64,000 nt of DNA, from assembly GCF_012273515.2 (NCBI RefSeq), contig NZ_CP050975.2:2604001-2668000 (forward strand), given 5' to 3'. The position numbers were made by a program, and so were the translations under genes. The DNA comes from Streptomyces sp. RPA4-2 (GTDB lineage Bacteria; Actinomycetota; Actinomycetes; Streptomycetales; Streptomycetaceae). The first letter of the stretch is position 1; each line of letters begins with the position of its first letter. Below, one piece after another: positions 10,001-18,090 of this stretch. The notes beneath the pieces were generated by a model. The model saw only the letters and a program-made list of their open reading frames with translations. It did not search any database and was not told the DNA's origin.

Positions 10001-11593
10001 GTTGGTGACCTGCGCGAAGAGCTGGGTGAAGTAGTCGAAGAGGAGACGCGGGCGCTGCGAGAGGGCGGCGATCGGCGTGTCCGTGCCCATCGAGCCGATC
10101 GGCTCGGCGCCGGCCGAGGCCATCGGCGCGAGGATGATCCGCAGCTCCTCCTCGGTGTAGCCGAAGGTCTGCTGGCGGCGGGTGACCGAGGCGTGGGTGT
10201 GCACGATGTGCTCGCGCTCGGGGAGGTCGGAGAGCTCGATCTCGCCGGCTTCCAGCCACTCCGCGTAGGGCAGGTCGGCGGCGAGGCCGGCCTTGATCTC
10301 GTCGTCCTCGATGATGCGGTGCTCGGCGGTGTCGACGAGGAACATGCGGCCGGGCTGGAGGCGGCCCTTGCGGACGACCTTCGCGGGGTCGATGTCGAGG
10401 ACGCCGACCTCGGAGCCGAGGACGACGAGGCCGTCGTCGGTGACCCAGTAGCGGCCGGGGCGCAGACCGTTGCGGTCGAGGACCGCGCCGACCTGGGTGC
10501 CGTCGGTGAAGGTGACGCAGGCCGGGCCGTCCCAGGGCTCCATCATCGTGGAGTGGAACTGGTAGAAGGCGCGCCGGGCCGCGTCCATGGAGGCGTGGTT
10601 CTCCCACGCCTCGGGGATCATCATCAGCACGGAGTGCGGGAGCGAGCGGCCGCCGAGGTGGAGGAGTTCGAGCACCTCGTCGAAGGAGGCCGAGTCGGAG
10701 GCGTCCGGCGTGCAGACGGGGAAGATCCGCTCCAGGCCCTTGTCGCCGAACAGGTCGGAGACCAGCTGGGACTCGCGGGCCTTCATCCAGTTGCGGTTGC
10801 CCTTGACCGTGTTGATCTCGCCGTTGTGCGCGACGAAGCGGTACGGGTGGGCGAGCGGCCAGCTCGGGAAGGTGTTGGTGGAGAACCGGGAGTGCACGAG
10901 CGCGATCGCGGAGGCGAAGCGGCGGTCGGACAGGTCCGGGAAGAAGGGTTCGAGCTGGCCGGTGGTCAGCATGCCCTTGTAGACGATGGTGCGCGCGGAG
11001 AGTGACGGGAAGTAGACGCCGGCCTCGCGTTCGGCGCGCTTGCGCAGCACGAACGCCTTGCGGTCGAGGTCGATGCCCTTGCTGGCGCCGTCGGTCACGA
11101 AGATCTGCCGGAAGACGGGCATGGTGGAGCGGGCGGTGGCGCCGAGAAGTTCGGGGGCGACGGGCACCTGGCGCCAGCCGAGGACGGTCAGGTCCTCGTC
11201 GGCGGCGATCGTCTCGATCCGTGAGACGGCGTCCTCGGTGCCGTCGCCGGGCAGGAAGGCGATGCCGACCGCGTAGGCGCCGGCCTCGGGCAGCTCGAAT
11301 CCGGCCACCTCGCGGAGGAACGCGTCCGGGACCTGGGACAGGATGCCCGCGCCGTCGCCCGAGTCGGGCTCGGCGCCGGTGGCACCGCGGTGTTCCAGGT
11401 TGCGCAGCACGGTGAGCGCCTGCTCGACCAGCGCGTAGCTCGCCTCACCGGTGAGGGTGGCCACGAAGCCGACGCCGCAGGCGTCGTGCTCGTTGCGGGG
11501 GTCGTACATACCCTGAGCAGCAGGGCGAGCATCCATGAAGGACCAGTTCTGGCCATGCGTGGAGTGCTGGGACGGCTGGCGCGGCGAACGCAT
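7001..11593 (-). CDS. gltB: Glutamate synthase large subunit
   Basis: 1530 aa from the ATG at 11593, chosen because GGGAG stands 6-10 nt upstream and because the predicted mature N-terminal cysteine (Cys39, in [10 protein letters not shown]) then follows a propeptide of usual length. That cysteine is the amidotransferase nucleophile. The FMN and synthase domain carries GEGGEDADR and [13 protein letters not shown]; the 3Fe-4S cysteines are in [21 protein letters not shown] (about residue 1130). The C terminus is the GXGXG beta-helix domain. The enzyme assimilates nitrogen with glutamine synthetase. A 400-nt upstream region holds a GlnR-like site and a hairpin element, listed separately. Confidence 0.97.
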   Translation of the reverse strand: MRSPRQPSQHSTHGQNWSFMDARPAAQGMYDPRNEHDACGVGFVATLTGEASYALVEQALTVLRNLEHRGATGAEPDSGDGAGILSQVPDAFLREVAGFELPEAGAYAVGIAFLPGDGTEDAVSRIETIAADEDLTVLGWRQVPVAPELLGATARSTMPVFRQIFVTDGASKGIDLDRKAFVLRKRAEREAGVYFPSLSARTIVYKGMLTTGQLEPFFPDLSDRRFASAIALVHSRFSTNTFPSWPLAHPYRFVAHNGEINTVKGNRNWMKARESQLVSDLFGDKGLERIFPVCTPDASDSASFDEVLELLHLGGRSLPHSVLMMIPEAWENHASMDAARRAFYQFHSTMMEPWDGPACVTFTDGTQVGAVLDRNGLRPGRYWVTDDGLVVLGSEVGVLDIDPAKVVRKGRLQPGRMFLVDTAEHRIIEDDEIKAGLAADLPYAEWLEAGEIELSDLPEREHIVHTHASVTRRQQTFGYTEEELRIILAPMASAGAEPIGSMGTDTPIAALSQRPRLLFDYFTQLFAQVTNPPLDAIREELVTSLRSSLGPQGNLLEPTAASCRSVTLPFPVIDNDELAKLIHINADGDMPGMKAATLSGLYRVSGGGDSLAARIEEICSEADAAIDNGARLIVLSDRHSDAEHAPIPSLLLTAAVHHHLIRTKQRTQVGLLVEAGDVREVHHVALLIGFGAAAVNPYLAMESVEDLVRAGTFLQGIEAEQAIRNLIYALGKGVLKVMSKMGISTVASYRGAQVFEAVGLDSEFVGRYFSGTATKIGGVGLDVIAKEVAARHAKAYPASGIAPAHRALDIGGEYQWRREGEPHLFDPETVFRLQHSTRSGNYDIFKKYTDRVNEQSERLMTLRGLFGFTSGRPSIPVDEVEPVSEIVKRFSTGAMSYGSISKEAHETLAIAMNQLGGKSNTGEGGEDADRLYDPARRSSIKQVASGRFGVTSEYLVNADDIQIKMAQGAKPGEGGQLPGHKVYPWVAKTRHSTPGVGLISPPPHHDIYSIEDLAQLIHDLKNANPQARIHVKLVSEVGVGTVAAGVSKAHADVVLISGHDGGTGASPLTSLKHAGGPWELGLAETQQTLLLNGLRDRIVVQTDGQLKTGRDVVIAALLGAEEFGFATAPLVVSGCVMMRVCHLDTCPVGIATQNPVLRDRFAGKAEYIVNFFKFIAEEVREILAELGFRTIEEAVGHAEHLDVTRAVDHWKAQGLDLSPLFHVPELPEGAVRHRVVAQDHGLEKALDNELIKLAADALAANSQADAQPVRAQVAIRNINRTVGTMLGHEVTKKFGGAGLPDDTIDITFTGSAGQSFGAFLPRGVTLRLEGDANDYVGKGLSGGRVIVRPDRSADHLAEYSTIAGNTIAYGATGGELFLRGRTGERFCVRNSGATVVSEGVGDHGCEYMTGGHAVVLGETGRNFAAGMSGGIAYVVDLDRDNVNAGNVGAVEELDDTDKQWLRAVVRRHQEETGSTVAGKLLAEWDTAVDRFSKIIPSTYKAVLAAKDAAERAGLTESEITEKMMEAATNG

Positions 11594-11615
11594 CGGCTCT
11601 CCCGTCGTCGTCGTG

Positions 11616-11659
11616 GCTGGGGGCACCTCCCAGCGCTTCGAAAGGCGTCTGGGGGAGCG
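11616..11659. repeat. Streptomyces-type palindromic interspersed unit in the gltB leader
   Basis: On the gltB strand CTCCCCCAG (11657-11649) can pair with the following CTGGGAG, or GCTGGGAG (11634-11627) can pair with the later CCCCCAGC (11623-11616). The central segment cannot do both, so the two hairpins exclude each other. The element ends 11 nt before the gltB ribosome site. Similar CCTCCCAG...CTGGGGGAG units are scattered in Streptomyces genomes, so this may simply be a dispersed repeat. An attenuator-like role is only a possibility. Confidence 0.5.
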
Positions 11660-11930
11660 TGTGCCGAGGGACGACGTTGGCCCTCTGCTGGGGGGATGCA
11701 AAATTTCGTGCAGGTTACATGATGGAGCGGTTCTCGGGAACCGGATACTGCGTTCCAACATGCGGACACCGGGGGTCGCGGCGGGGGGTACCACGCACGG
11801 CACTGGAGTTAAGGGGACCCAGGGGGACAGATCGGTGTCCGTGGGGCCGGAGCGCGGCAGGCAACGTCGCCCGCCGCGGCGGTGCGGAGCAGGCTTCATT
11901 GCCCGCAGCGCTTACGGCTCATGCCCAGTG

Positions 11931-11968
11931 GTTAAGTATTCGAAACCAGTGAGTAACCGGCTACTTAT
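11931..11968. promoter_or_regulatory. Candidate GlnR binding site upstream of gltB
   Basis: GTTAA (11931-11935), n6, GAAAC (11942-11946), n6, GTAAC (11953-11957), n6, CTTAT (11964-11968). The GlnR consensus in Streptomyces is gTnAC-n6-GaAAC repeated with the same spacing. Two half-sites fit exactly, one fits in all but its last base, and the fourth is poor. It lies about 340-375 bp upstream of gltB, which encodes a nitrogen-assimilation enzyme. The rest of the gap 11594-11996 holds the hairpin unit and a palindrome at 11966-11983; I see no gene in it. Confidence 0.5.
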
Positions 11969-11983
11969 GCAGTCCCTTGCATA
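11966..11983. promoter_or_regulatory. TATGCA-n6-TGCATA palindrome
   Basis: A perfect 6-bp inverted repeat with a 6-base spacer, overlapping the weak end of the GlnR-like site and lying just past the stop of the VIT-family gene. It could be an operator or a stalled-transcript hairpin. AT content is high for this genome. Confidence 0.35.
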
Positions 11984-11996
11984 GCCCCTCTATACA

Positions 11997-12728
11997 TCAT
12001 CCTACGGCGGTACCGAACAGACTGCCCAGGACGTACGTCACACCCGCCGCGGCACCCCCGAGTGCGAGCTGCCGGATTCCGCTGTACCACCAGGATCGCG
12101 CCGTCACCCGGGCCACGACGGCGCCGCACGCGAAGAGCCCGATCAGCGCGAGCAGCAGCGCGGGCCACAGGACGGTCGCGCCGAGCAGATACGGGAGCAG
12201 AGGGAGCAGGGCGCCCAGGGCGAAGGAGCCGAAGCTCGACACTGCGGCGACCGCGGGCGAGGGCAGGTCGCCGGGGTCTATGCCCAGCTCCTCGCGCGCG
12301 TGGATCTCCAGGGCCTGCTCGGGGTCGCGGGACAGCTGCCTGGCGACCTCGCGGGCCAGTGCGGGCTCGACCCCGCGGGTCTCGTAGAGCGCGGCGAGCT
12401 CACGCTCCTCGTCCTTCGGGTGCTTTCTCAGTTCCCGGCGCTCCACGTCGAGTTCGGCCTCGACGAGTTCGCGCTGCGAGGCGACGGAGGTGTACTCGCC
12501 GGCCGCCATGGAGAAGGCTCCGGCGGCCAGGCCCACGAGTCCGGTGATGACGATCGTCCGGTGGGAGACGGACCCGCCGGCGACACCGGTCATCAGGGCG
12601 AGGTTGGAGACGAGCCCGTCCATCGCGCCGAAGACCGCCGGGCGCAGCCAGCCACCGTTCACATCGCGGTGGGTGTGGTTGTCCCGGTGCGCCTCGTGCA
12701 GTGCGGCTTCGGTCTCGATGATGGACAT
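11997..12728 (-). CDS. VIT1/CCC1 transporter family protein
   Basis: 243 aa. The FGAMDGLVSNLALMTGVAGG segment (about residue 34) and AAGAFSMAAGEYTSVASQRE (about 67) are the first two membrane helices and the conserved Met/Gly-Glu signature of the CCC1/VIT1 family. A charged soluble loop with many Glu residues (about 85-155) is the metal-binding region known in VIT1. Three membrane segments complete the protein. Family members move Fe2+ or Mn2+ out of the cytoplasm. The single upstream region carries an iron-box-like sequence and a perfect 7-bp palindrome, which fits metal control, but the metal itself is not proven. Confidence 0.9.
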   Translation of the reverse strand: MSIIETEAALHEAHRDNHTHRDVNGGWLRPAVFGAMDGLVSNLALMTGVAGGSVSHRTIVITGLVGLAAGAFSMAAGEYTSVASQRELVEAELDVERRELRKHPKDEERELAALYETRGVEPALAREVARQLSRDPEQALEIHAREELGIDPGDLPSPAVAAVSSFGSFALGALLPLLPYLLGATVLWPALLLALIGLFACGAVVARVTARSWWYSGIRQLALGGAAAGVTYVLGSLFGTAVG

Positions 12729-12762
12729 ACCGGTCCCCCAGAACGTGCGATTGGACTGTTTC

Positions 12763-12786
12763 TACTTTTCGACAACCCCAAAAGTA
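12763..12786. promoter_or_regulatory. TACTTTT-n10-AAAAGTA palindrome upstream of VIT gene
   Basis: A perfect 7-bp inverted repeat with a 10-base spacer, 35-58 bp before the start of the VIT1/CCC1-type gene. It is strikingly AT-rich for the genome and sits where an operator or -35/-10 region would be. I do not recognise the regulator. Confidence 0.45.
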
Positions 12787-12815
12787 CGCCTGGAATTTCC
12801 TCCCCGCCAGCAAGG

Positions 12816-12834
12816 AAAGGCTCGGCTAACCTGC
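12816..12834. promoter_or_regulatory. Possible DmdR1/IdeR iron box
   Basis: Aligned with the 19-bp iron-box consensus TTAGGTTAGGCTAACCTAA, this stretch matches at 13 of 19 positions, including an unbroken GGCTAACCT half. It lies about 88 bp upstream of the VIT-family start and 140 bp before the divergent ADP-ribosylglycohydrolase operon. One half-site is weak, so binding is uncertain. Confidence 0.35.
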
Positions 12835-12976
12835 ACCTTTACCCTTTCTTGCTCATCCGTGGAAGGTCCCGCACAGATGTCGACCGGGTGAATACGGGGC
12901 CGTGCGAGGCTCTGCGCGCCTCCTCCGGTGGGACACATCCCCAAAGGGCTCTGGGCCCTGAGAGGAGTGGCACCGA

Positions 12977-14296
12977 ATGGCTTCCATCGCCTGCATCCCC
13001 TCCGTCCCGGCGCCCGGGGACGCCACCGGTCTGCGCGAACGGGCACGCGGCGCGCTGCTCGGACTCGCCGTGGGGGACGCGCTGGGCGCGCCCGCCGAGA
13101 ACATGCGGCCCTCGGAGATCCGTGCGAAGTGGGGCCGGATCACGGGCTACGTCGCCGAGCATCCGGCCGGCACGGACGACACGGAGTACGCGATCTTCTC
13201 CGGTCTGCTGCTGGCCCGGCACGGCTCGGCGCTCACCGTGGCGCACGTCGAGTCGGCCTGGCACGAGTGGATCGCGGACCGTGACGAGGGACCGTTCCGC
13301 GGCGCCGGCTTCAGCGAGCGGGGCACCCTGGAGAATCTCCGCCGGGGACTGGCGGCCCCCATCTCGGCCCAGCACCGGCACGCGTGGAGCGACGGCCTGG
13401 CGATGCGCGCGGCCCCCTTCGGCGTGTTCGCGGCGGGGCGTCCCGCGGAGGCCGCGCGCCTGGTGGCGATCGACGGTTCGGTGAGCCATGACGGCGAGGG
13501 CATCTACGGCGGCCAGGCGGTCGCGGCGGGTGTCGCGGCGGCGATGGCGGGTGCCTCGACGTTCTCCGTGGCCGCCTCCGCGCTCGCGGTGATCCCGGAC
13601 GACTCCTGGACGGCCCGCTCGCTGCGCCGCGCGATCGCGGTCGCGCACCGCGGCGAACGGGCGGTGCGCTCGGCGGTCGTCATCGGCGGCTACCCCTGGA
13701 CGGACCTGGCCCCCGAGGCCGTCGCCCTGGCCTTCGGAGCGTACGCCGCCGCCGACGGCGACTTCACCGAGTCCGTCCTCACCGCCGTCAACATGGGCCG
13801 CGACGCCGACACCACGGCGGCGGTGGCGGGCGCTCTGGCCGGGGCGACCCGGGGCGCCCGCGCGATCCCGGCCGCCTGGGCGGCTGCCATCGGCCCGGCG
13901 CGCGGCAGCTGCCTCCCCTCGATGGAGGGCCACCACGTACTGGACGTGGCGGAACTGCTGACCCCCGGGGACGACAGAAAGTGGCGGTCGGTTGCCGCAC
14001 GGGAGCCGGGCCCGGACGGCGCACTCCCCGTACGGGACCGGAGACGGCCCGCACGCGATCCGGACCGCACGAGAGCGGCCCCGCATCCGGAACCGGGCGC
14101 CGCCCCCGGCTCCCGCGCCCTCGCCACCGGCCCCGTCCTCACCATGGACCCCGTCATCACAACGGACCAGACCCTCACCACAGCTCAGCCCCCCGCCACC
14201 CACCTCGCTCTCACCGCGGACCACCCCGTCATCGCGGACCTCGCCCTCACCACAGACCCCGCCCCGGCCACCGCCGACGAGGAGGTACGCCCATGA
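12977..14296 (+). CDS. ADP-ribosylglycohydrolase family protein, paralogue 1
   Basis: 439 aa; ATG with GAGAGGAG 9-16 nt upstream. The DraG/ARH fold is shown by GALLGLAVGDALGAPAE (about residue 25), TDDTEYA (Asp67, Asp68, Thr69) and the C-terminal metal site GRDADTTAAVAGALAG (Asp276, Asp278, Thr279). All expected metal ligands are present, so it should be a working Mg/Mn-dependent N- or O-glycosidase acting on an ADP-ribosyl or related ribosyl bond. After about residue 335 comes a 100-residue Ala/Pro/Thr-rich tail with no recognised fold. First gene of a seven-gene coupled operon; the next gene overlaps by 4 bp. Confidence 0.9.
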   Translation: MASIACIPSVPAPGDATGLRERARGALLGLAVGDALGAPAENMRPSEIRAKWGRITGYVAEHPAGTDDTEYAIFSGLLLARHGSALTVAHVESAWHEWIADRDEGPFRGAGFSERGTLENLRRGLAAPISAQHRHAWSDGLAMRAAPFGVFAAGRPAEAARLVAIDGSVSHDGEGIYGGQAVAAGVAAAMAGASTFSVAASALAVIPDDSWTARSLRRAIAVAHRGERAVRSAVVIGGYPWTDLAPEAVALAFGAYAAADGDFTESVLTAVNMGRDADTTAAVAGALAGATRGARAIPAAWAAAIGPARGSCLPSMEGHHVLDVAELLTPGDDRKWRSVAAREPGPDGALPVRDRRRPARDPDRTRAAPHPEPGAAPGSRALATGPVLTMDPVITTDQTLTTAQPPATHLALTADHPVIADLALTTDPAPATADEEVRP

Positions 14297-15504
14297 GACC
14301 CGGCCTCGTGGGAGACGAAGCCGGCGCGGGAGCGGCCTCGGCACCGGACGTCCTCGTCACCGAGGTCGCCGACCCGACGCCCGGCCCGCGCCCCCGCCGT
14401 ATCGAGGGCCTCCTGCTCGGCCTCGCCGCGGGCGACGCCGCCGGCTGGCCCGCGGCCCGGCACCGCGCCGCCCGGATGCCCGAGTGGACACGGCGGCTGA
14501 CCAGGGAACTGGACACGTTCGCCGAACAGAACGCGACGACGACCCTGCCGGTGCCCATCGCCCTGAACCAGCCGCCGGAGCCCCTGCGGCTCGGACCCTC
14601 GGACGACGCCGAGTGGGCGGCGTTCGCCGCCGAGGCCGTGCTGCGGGCCGGCGACGCCGCCGCGCTCGGCGATCTCAGCCGGGCGCGGCGGATGCGGGCG
14701 TCCATCGACCTGTCCTGGAACGCCGTCGCCAGCGAGGTCGCCGCGGCCGCCGAGCGCGCCCCCGAGGTCGAGTCCGCGCTGCTGCCGCTGCGCGCCCGGA
14801 TCTCCGTACGGGCCGGGCTCGGCAACCTCGCCACCGGACTGCGGCCGCCCGCCACCGGCCACGACAATCCGCACTACTTCGACGACGCGGCCTGCGTCCG
14901 GGCCTGTGTGCTCGCCATCGCCCACCCGGGCGATGCCACGCTCGCCGCGGAACTGGCCGAGTTCGACGCCCGCTACACCCAGGACGGTGACGGTGTGCAC
15001 GGCGCCCGCGCCATGGCCGCCGCCCTCGCGCTCGCCCTCGCCGGGGCCGACGTCGAGGCCTGCGCGGACGCCGCCCTCGCCGAACTGCCCAAGGAGACCG
15101 AGATCGGCCGCAACGCGCGCCACGCGCTGCGGCTCGCCCGCGACAGCGAGGGCACCTTCGCCCTGGTCCCCCTCCTGGAGCACCAGATCGTCGACCACGT
15201 CTACAGCTACGGCGTCGCGGCGGCGGAAACGGTTCCGGTCGCCCTGGCCCTCGCGACCGCGGCGCGCGGCCGGATCGCGGAAGCGGTGCCCGCCGCCGCC
15301 TGCCTCTCCCGCGTCGCCGACTCCGCCCCGGCCCTGGCGGGGGCGCTGACCGGCGCGCTCGGCGGCGGCGCCGCGATCCCGGCCACCTGGCGCGACGCCT
15401 GCCGGATCCTCTCGGGCTGCGCGCTTCCCCGCCTCACCGGTACGGATCTCGTCGGACTCGCCGATCTGCTCGAAGCGACGGAACTGGCCCTCCCAGAGGG
15501 ATGA
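14293..15504 (+). CDS. ADP-ribosylglycohydrolase family protein, paralogue 2, degenerate metal site
   Basis: 403 aa, ATGA overlap with paralogue 1. It keeps the N-terminal GLLLGLAAGDAAGWPAA motif, but the first metal motif is SDDAEW (Ala106 where Thr is usual). The C-terminal motif reads RVADSAPALAGAL: Val341 replaces the first Asp, while Asp343 and Ser344 remain. Loss of a metal-ligand Asp suggests weak or no hydrolase activity, perhaps a regulatory or scaffold partner of the other paralogues. The fold and length are otherwise intact, with no frameshift or stop, so it is under selection rather than a pseudogene. Confidence 0.85.
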   Translation: MRPGLVGDEAGAGAASAPDVLVTEVADPTPGPRPRRIEGLLLGLAAGDAAGWPAARHRAARMPEWTRRLTRELDTFAEQNATTTLPVPIALNQPPEPLRLGPSDDAEWAAFAAEAVLRAGDAAALGDLSRARRMRASIDLSWNAVASEVAAAAERAPEVESALLPLRARISVRAGLGNLATGLRPPATGHDNPHYFDDAACVRACVLAIAHPGDATLAAELAEFDARYTQDGDGVHGARAMAAALALALAGADVEACADAALAELPKETEIGRNARHALRLARDSEGTFALVPLLEHQIVDHVYSYGVAAAETVPVALALATAARGRIAEAVPAAACLSRVADSAPALAGALTGALGGGAAIPATWRDACRILSGCALPRLTGTDLVGLADLLEATELALPEG

Positions 15505-15511
15505 TTCGGGC

Positions 15512-16681
15512 ATGAAGCCCAAAAGAGCAGAAATGGGAACACTCGACGAACGGATCACAGGAGCCCTCGTCGGAGCCGCCGTCGGCGACGCGCTCGGCGG
15601 CCCCGTCGAGGGCTACACCCCCGAACAGATCGCCGAACGGCACGGCGGTCGCGTGCACGGCGTCGTCGGCCCCTGGAACGGCGACGCCTGGCGCACCGCC
15701 CGCCCCATCGCCCCGTACCACAAGGGCGACGGACACGTCACCGACGACACCCTGATGACCCACGCGCTGATCCGCGTGTACACCACGGTCCGCGACCACC
15801 TCGACGCCTACGCCGTCGCCGGGCATCTGGTCCCCGACCTGATGACGGCCCCCCGCTGGATCCCGGAACTGGAAGCGGAGGCGCTCCCGCTCCAGCGGAT
15901 CTTCCTCGCCGAGAAGTGGCTGGTCGCCCGGCTCCACTACGGCCATGTGGACCCCCGGGAGGCGGGCGCGGGCAACATCGTCAACTGCGGCGCCGCGATG
16001 TACATGGCACCGGTCGGACTGGTGAACGCGGCCAACCCGGCGGGCGCGTACACCGAGGCGCTGGACGTCGCGGGCGCGCACCAGTCCTCCTACGGAAGGG
16101 AGGCGGCCGGCGTGCTGGCGGCGGGGGTGGCCGCGGCCTGCGCGCCGGGGGCGACCCCGGACTCGGTCGTCACGGCCTGCCTGGCCCTGGCGAAGGACGG
16201 CACCCGGGACGCGATCGACGCGGTCTGCGAAGTCGCCGCCCGCCATTCGGACTTCGAATCGGCGCTGCGCCCGCTGCGGGAGGCGGTGGCCCCCTACGAC
16301 ACGGTGGGACCGGACTACCGCACCCCGTCGCTCGGCGCCCGCCGCCCCTCCCGGCTGCACTCCATCGAGGAACTCCCCGTCGCGCTCGGCATGCTGCTGG
16401 TCTCCGGCGGCGACTTCCGGCACGCGGTCCTCGGCTCGGTGAACTACGGCCGAGACTGCGACTCCATCGCCACGATGGCCGGGGCCCTCGCCGGCGCGCT
16501 CGGCTCCGAGGTCCCGCGCGACTGGGCCAAGACGGTCGAGGAATCGAGCCGCCTCGACCTGCACGCCCCGGCGACGGCGCTCGCGGAGGTGACCCGCGAG
16601 ATCTTCGACCGGGACGTACACCGCCGGCGCGCGCACGAGGCGGCGTACGCCGCGCTTGCGGGGATCCCGTGCTCCGACTGA
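15512..16681 (+). CDS. ADP-ribosylglycohydrolase family protein, paralogue 3
   Basis: 389 aa; starts 7 bp after paralogue 2. It carries GALVGAAVGDALGGPVEGY (about residue 17), HVTDDTLMTHAL (Thr77, Asp78, Asp79, Thr80) and VNYGRDCDSIATMAGALAG (Asp315, Asp317, Ser318), a complete dinuclear metal site. It is the paralogue closest to enzymatically known DraG-family hydrolases. Aromatic and His residues in GHVDPREAGAGNIVNCGAAMYMAP line the usual substrate cleft. The next gene starts 13 bp inside its 3' end. Confidence 0.9.
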   Translation: MKPKRAEMGTLDERITGALVGAAVGDALGGPVEGYTPEQIAERHGGRVHGVVGPWNGDAWRTARPIAPYHKGDGHVTDDTLMTHALIRVYTTVRDHLDAYAVAGHLVPDLMTAPRWIPELEAEALPLQRIFLAEKWLVARLHYGHVDPREAGAGNIVNCGAAMYMAPVGLVNAANPAGAYTEALDVAGAHQSSYGREAAGVLAAGVAAACAPGATPDSVVTACLALAKDGTRDAIDAVCEVAARHSDFESALRPLREAVAPYDTVGPDYRTPSLGARRPSRLHSIEELPVALGMLLVSGGDFRHAVLGSVNYGRDCDSIATMAGALAGALGSEVPRDWAKTVEESSRLDLHAPATALAEVTREIFDRDVHRRRAHEAAYAALAGIPCSD

Positions 16682-18090
16682 CCTGGGTCCAGCCCGAGGA
16701 CCTGCTCGGGCACGAACTCCACCAAGCCGCCCAGGACGGCCGCGAGGCCGATCCGATCGCGGCACGCTGGCACGCGGCCGGCGGCCCGCGGGCCCCTCTC
16801 CGGGCCGGCGCCTCCGCCACTCCCGCCTCACCGTACCTGCGGGCCCTCGCGACGGATCTGCTGGACGAACTCGCCGACCTGCCGAGCGAGTTGGCGGACC
16901 AAGAGCCGACGGAACTGGCCTCCGTCATGACCCGCTGCCCGGACTGGCCCGCGCGGCGGCCCGACCCTACGGACGTCGGCGACGGCGACCGCACACCCAC
17001 CGCCGGGACCGAGGTCCCGGGCGTCTCCCCGGCCGTCGCCGTGCCCCGCCTGGAGGCCGCCTGGCTGGGCCGGGCCGCGGGCTGCCTGCTGGGCAAACCC
17101 GTCGAGAAACTCCCCCTCCACGGCATCCGCGCACTGGCGAAGGCCACCGGGAACTGGCCCCTCCACACCTGGTTCACGGCCCGCGGCCTGCCCACGGAGC
17201 TGGCCGACGCGTACCCCTGGAACAGGCGCTCCGCGTCCACCTCGCTCGCCGAGAACATCGACGGCATGCCCGAGGACGACGACCTCAACTACCCCCTCCT
17301 CAACCTCCTGTTGCTCCAGCGTCACGGCCGGAGGTTCACCACCGCGGACGTGGCCCGCCTCTGGCTGGACGAACTCCCCGCCGGCCGCACCTTCACCGCG
17401 GAACGCGTCGCCTACCGCAACCTCCTCGCCGGCGTCGAGCCCCCGCGCACGGCCCACCACCGCAACCCCTTCCGCGAATGGATCGGCGCCCTCATCCGCG
17501 CGGACGTCCATGGCTGGACGAACCCCGGCGACCCGGCCGCCGCCGCGGCACAGGCCCACCGCGACGCCGCCCTCACCCACACCGCGAACGGCGTGTACGC
17601 CGCCATGTTCACCGCCGCCACCATCGCCGAGGCCGCCACCGGCCGCAGCGACATCCACGCCTGCCTGCGCACCGGCCTGACCGTCGTACCCCCCGCCTCC
17701 CGGCTGGCGAAAGCGGTCCACCACGCCGTCCGGCTCGCCCACTCGACCGTCGACTTCGAGAAGGTCGTCGACGTCCTGCACACCACCTACGGCGACTACC
17801 ACTGGGTGCACGCCCTCCCCAACACCGCCCTGATCGCGGCCGCCCTCACCCACGCGGACGGCGACTTCAGCGGATCCGTCTGCCGGGCGGTGTCCGGCGG
17901 CTGGGACACCGACTCCAACGGCGCCACGGCGGGCAGCGTCGCGGGCCTGCTCGCCGGCGCCCCCGCCGCCCTGCCGGAGCGCTGGACCACCCCGCTCAAG
18001 AACCGCCTGGCCACCTCCCTCGCCGACTTCAACGGCATCGGCTTCGACACCCTCGCCCAGCTCACGCACCGGGAGACCCGTCACCCATGA
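16669..18090 (+). CDS. ADP-ribosylglycohydrolase family protein, paralogue 4, with N-terminal extension
   Basis: 473 aa from a GTG that overlaps paralogue 3 by 13 bp. Residues 1-120 are an unrecognised extension with a helical, charged start (LTWVQPEDLLGHEL) and a Pro/Asp-rich linker. The catalytic domain starts near residue 128 (WLGRAAGCLLGKPVEK). The metal motifs are PEDDDLNY (Asp203-Asp205) and GWDTDSNGATAGSVAG (Asp413, Asp415, Ser416). They are complete but differ from those of paralogues 1 and 3, so its substrate is probably different. It is 4-bp coupled to the ribokinase gene. Confidence 0.9.
   Translation: MLRLTWVQPEDLLGHELHQAAQDGREADPIAARWHAAGGPRAPLRAGASATPASPYLRALATDLLDELADLPSELADQEPTELASVMTRCPDWPARRPDPTDVGDGDRTPTAGTEVPGVSPAVAVPRLEAAWLGRAAGCLLGKPVEKLPLHGIRALAKATGNWPLHTWFTARGLPTELADAYPWNRRSASTSLAENIDGMPEDDDLNYPLLNLLLLQRHGRRFTTADVARLWLDELPAGRTFTAERVAYRNLLAGVEPPRTAHHRNPFREWIGALIRADVHGWTNPGDPAAAAAQAHRDAALTHTANGVYAAMFTAATIAEAATGRSDIHACLRTGLTVVPPASRLAKAVHHAVRLAHSTVDFEKVVDVLHTTYGDYHWVHALPNTALIAAALTHADGDFSGSVCRAVSGGWDTDSNGATAGSVAGLLAGAPAALPERWTTPLKNRLATSLADFNGIGFDTLAQLTHRETRHP

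Noticed and set aside
6995..11005. 1336-codon open frame on the plus strand
   Set aside because: It lies antisense to gltB/gltD, whose protein motifs are complete. Its Val/Gly/Asp/Ala/Glu-rich translation is the typical shadow of a high-GC gene.
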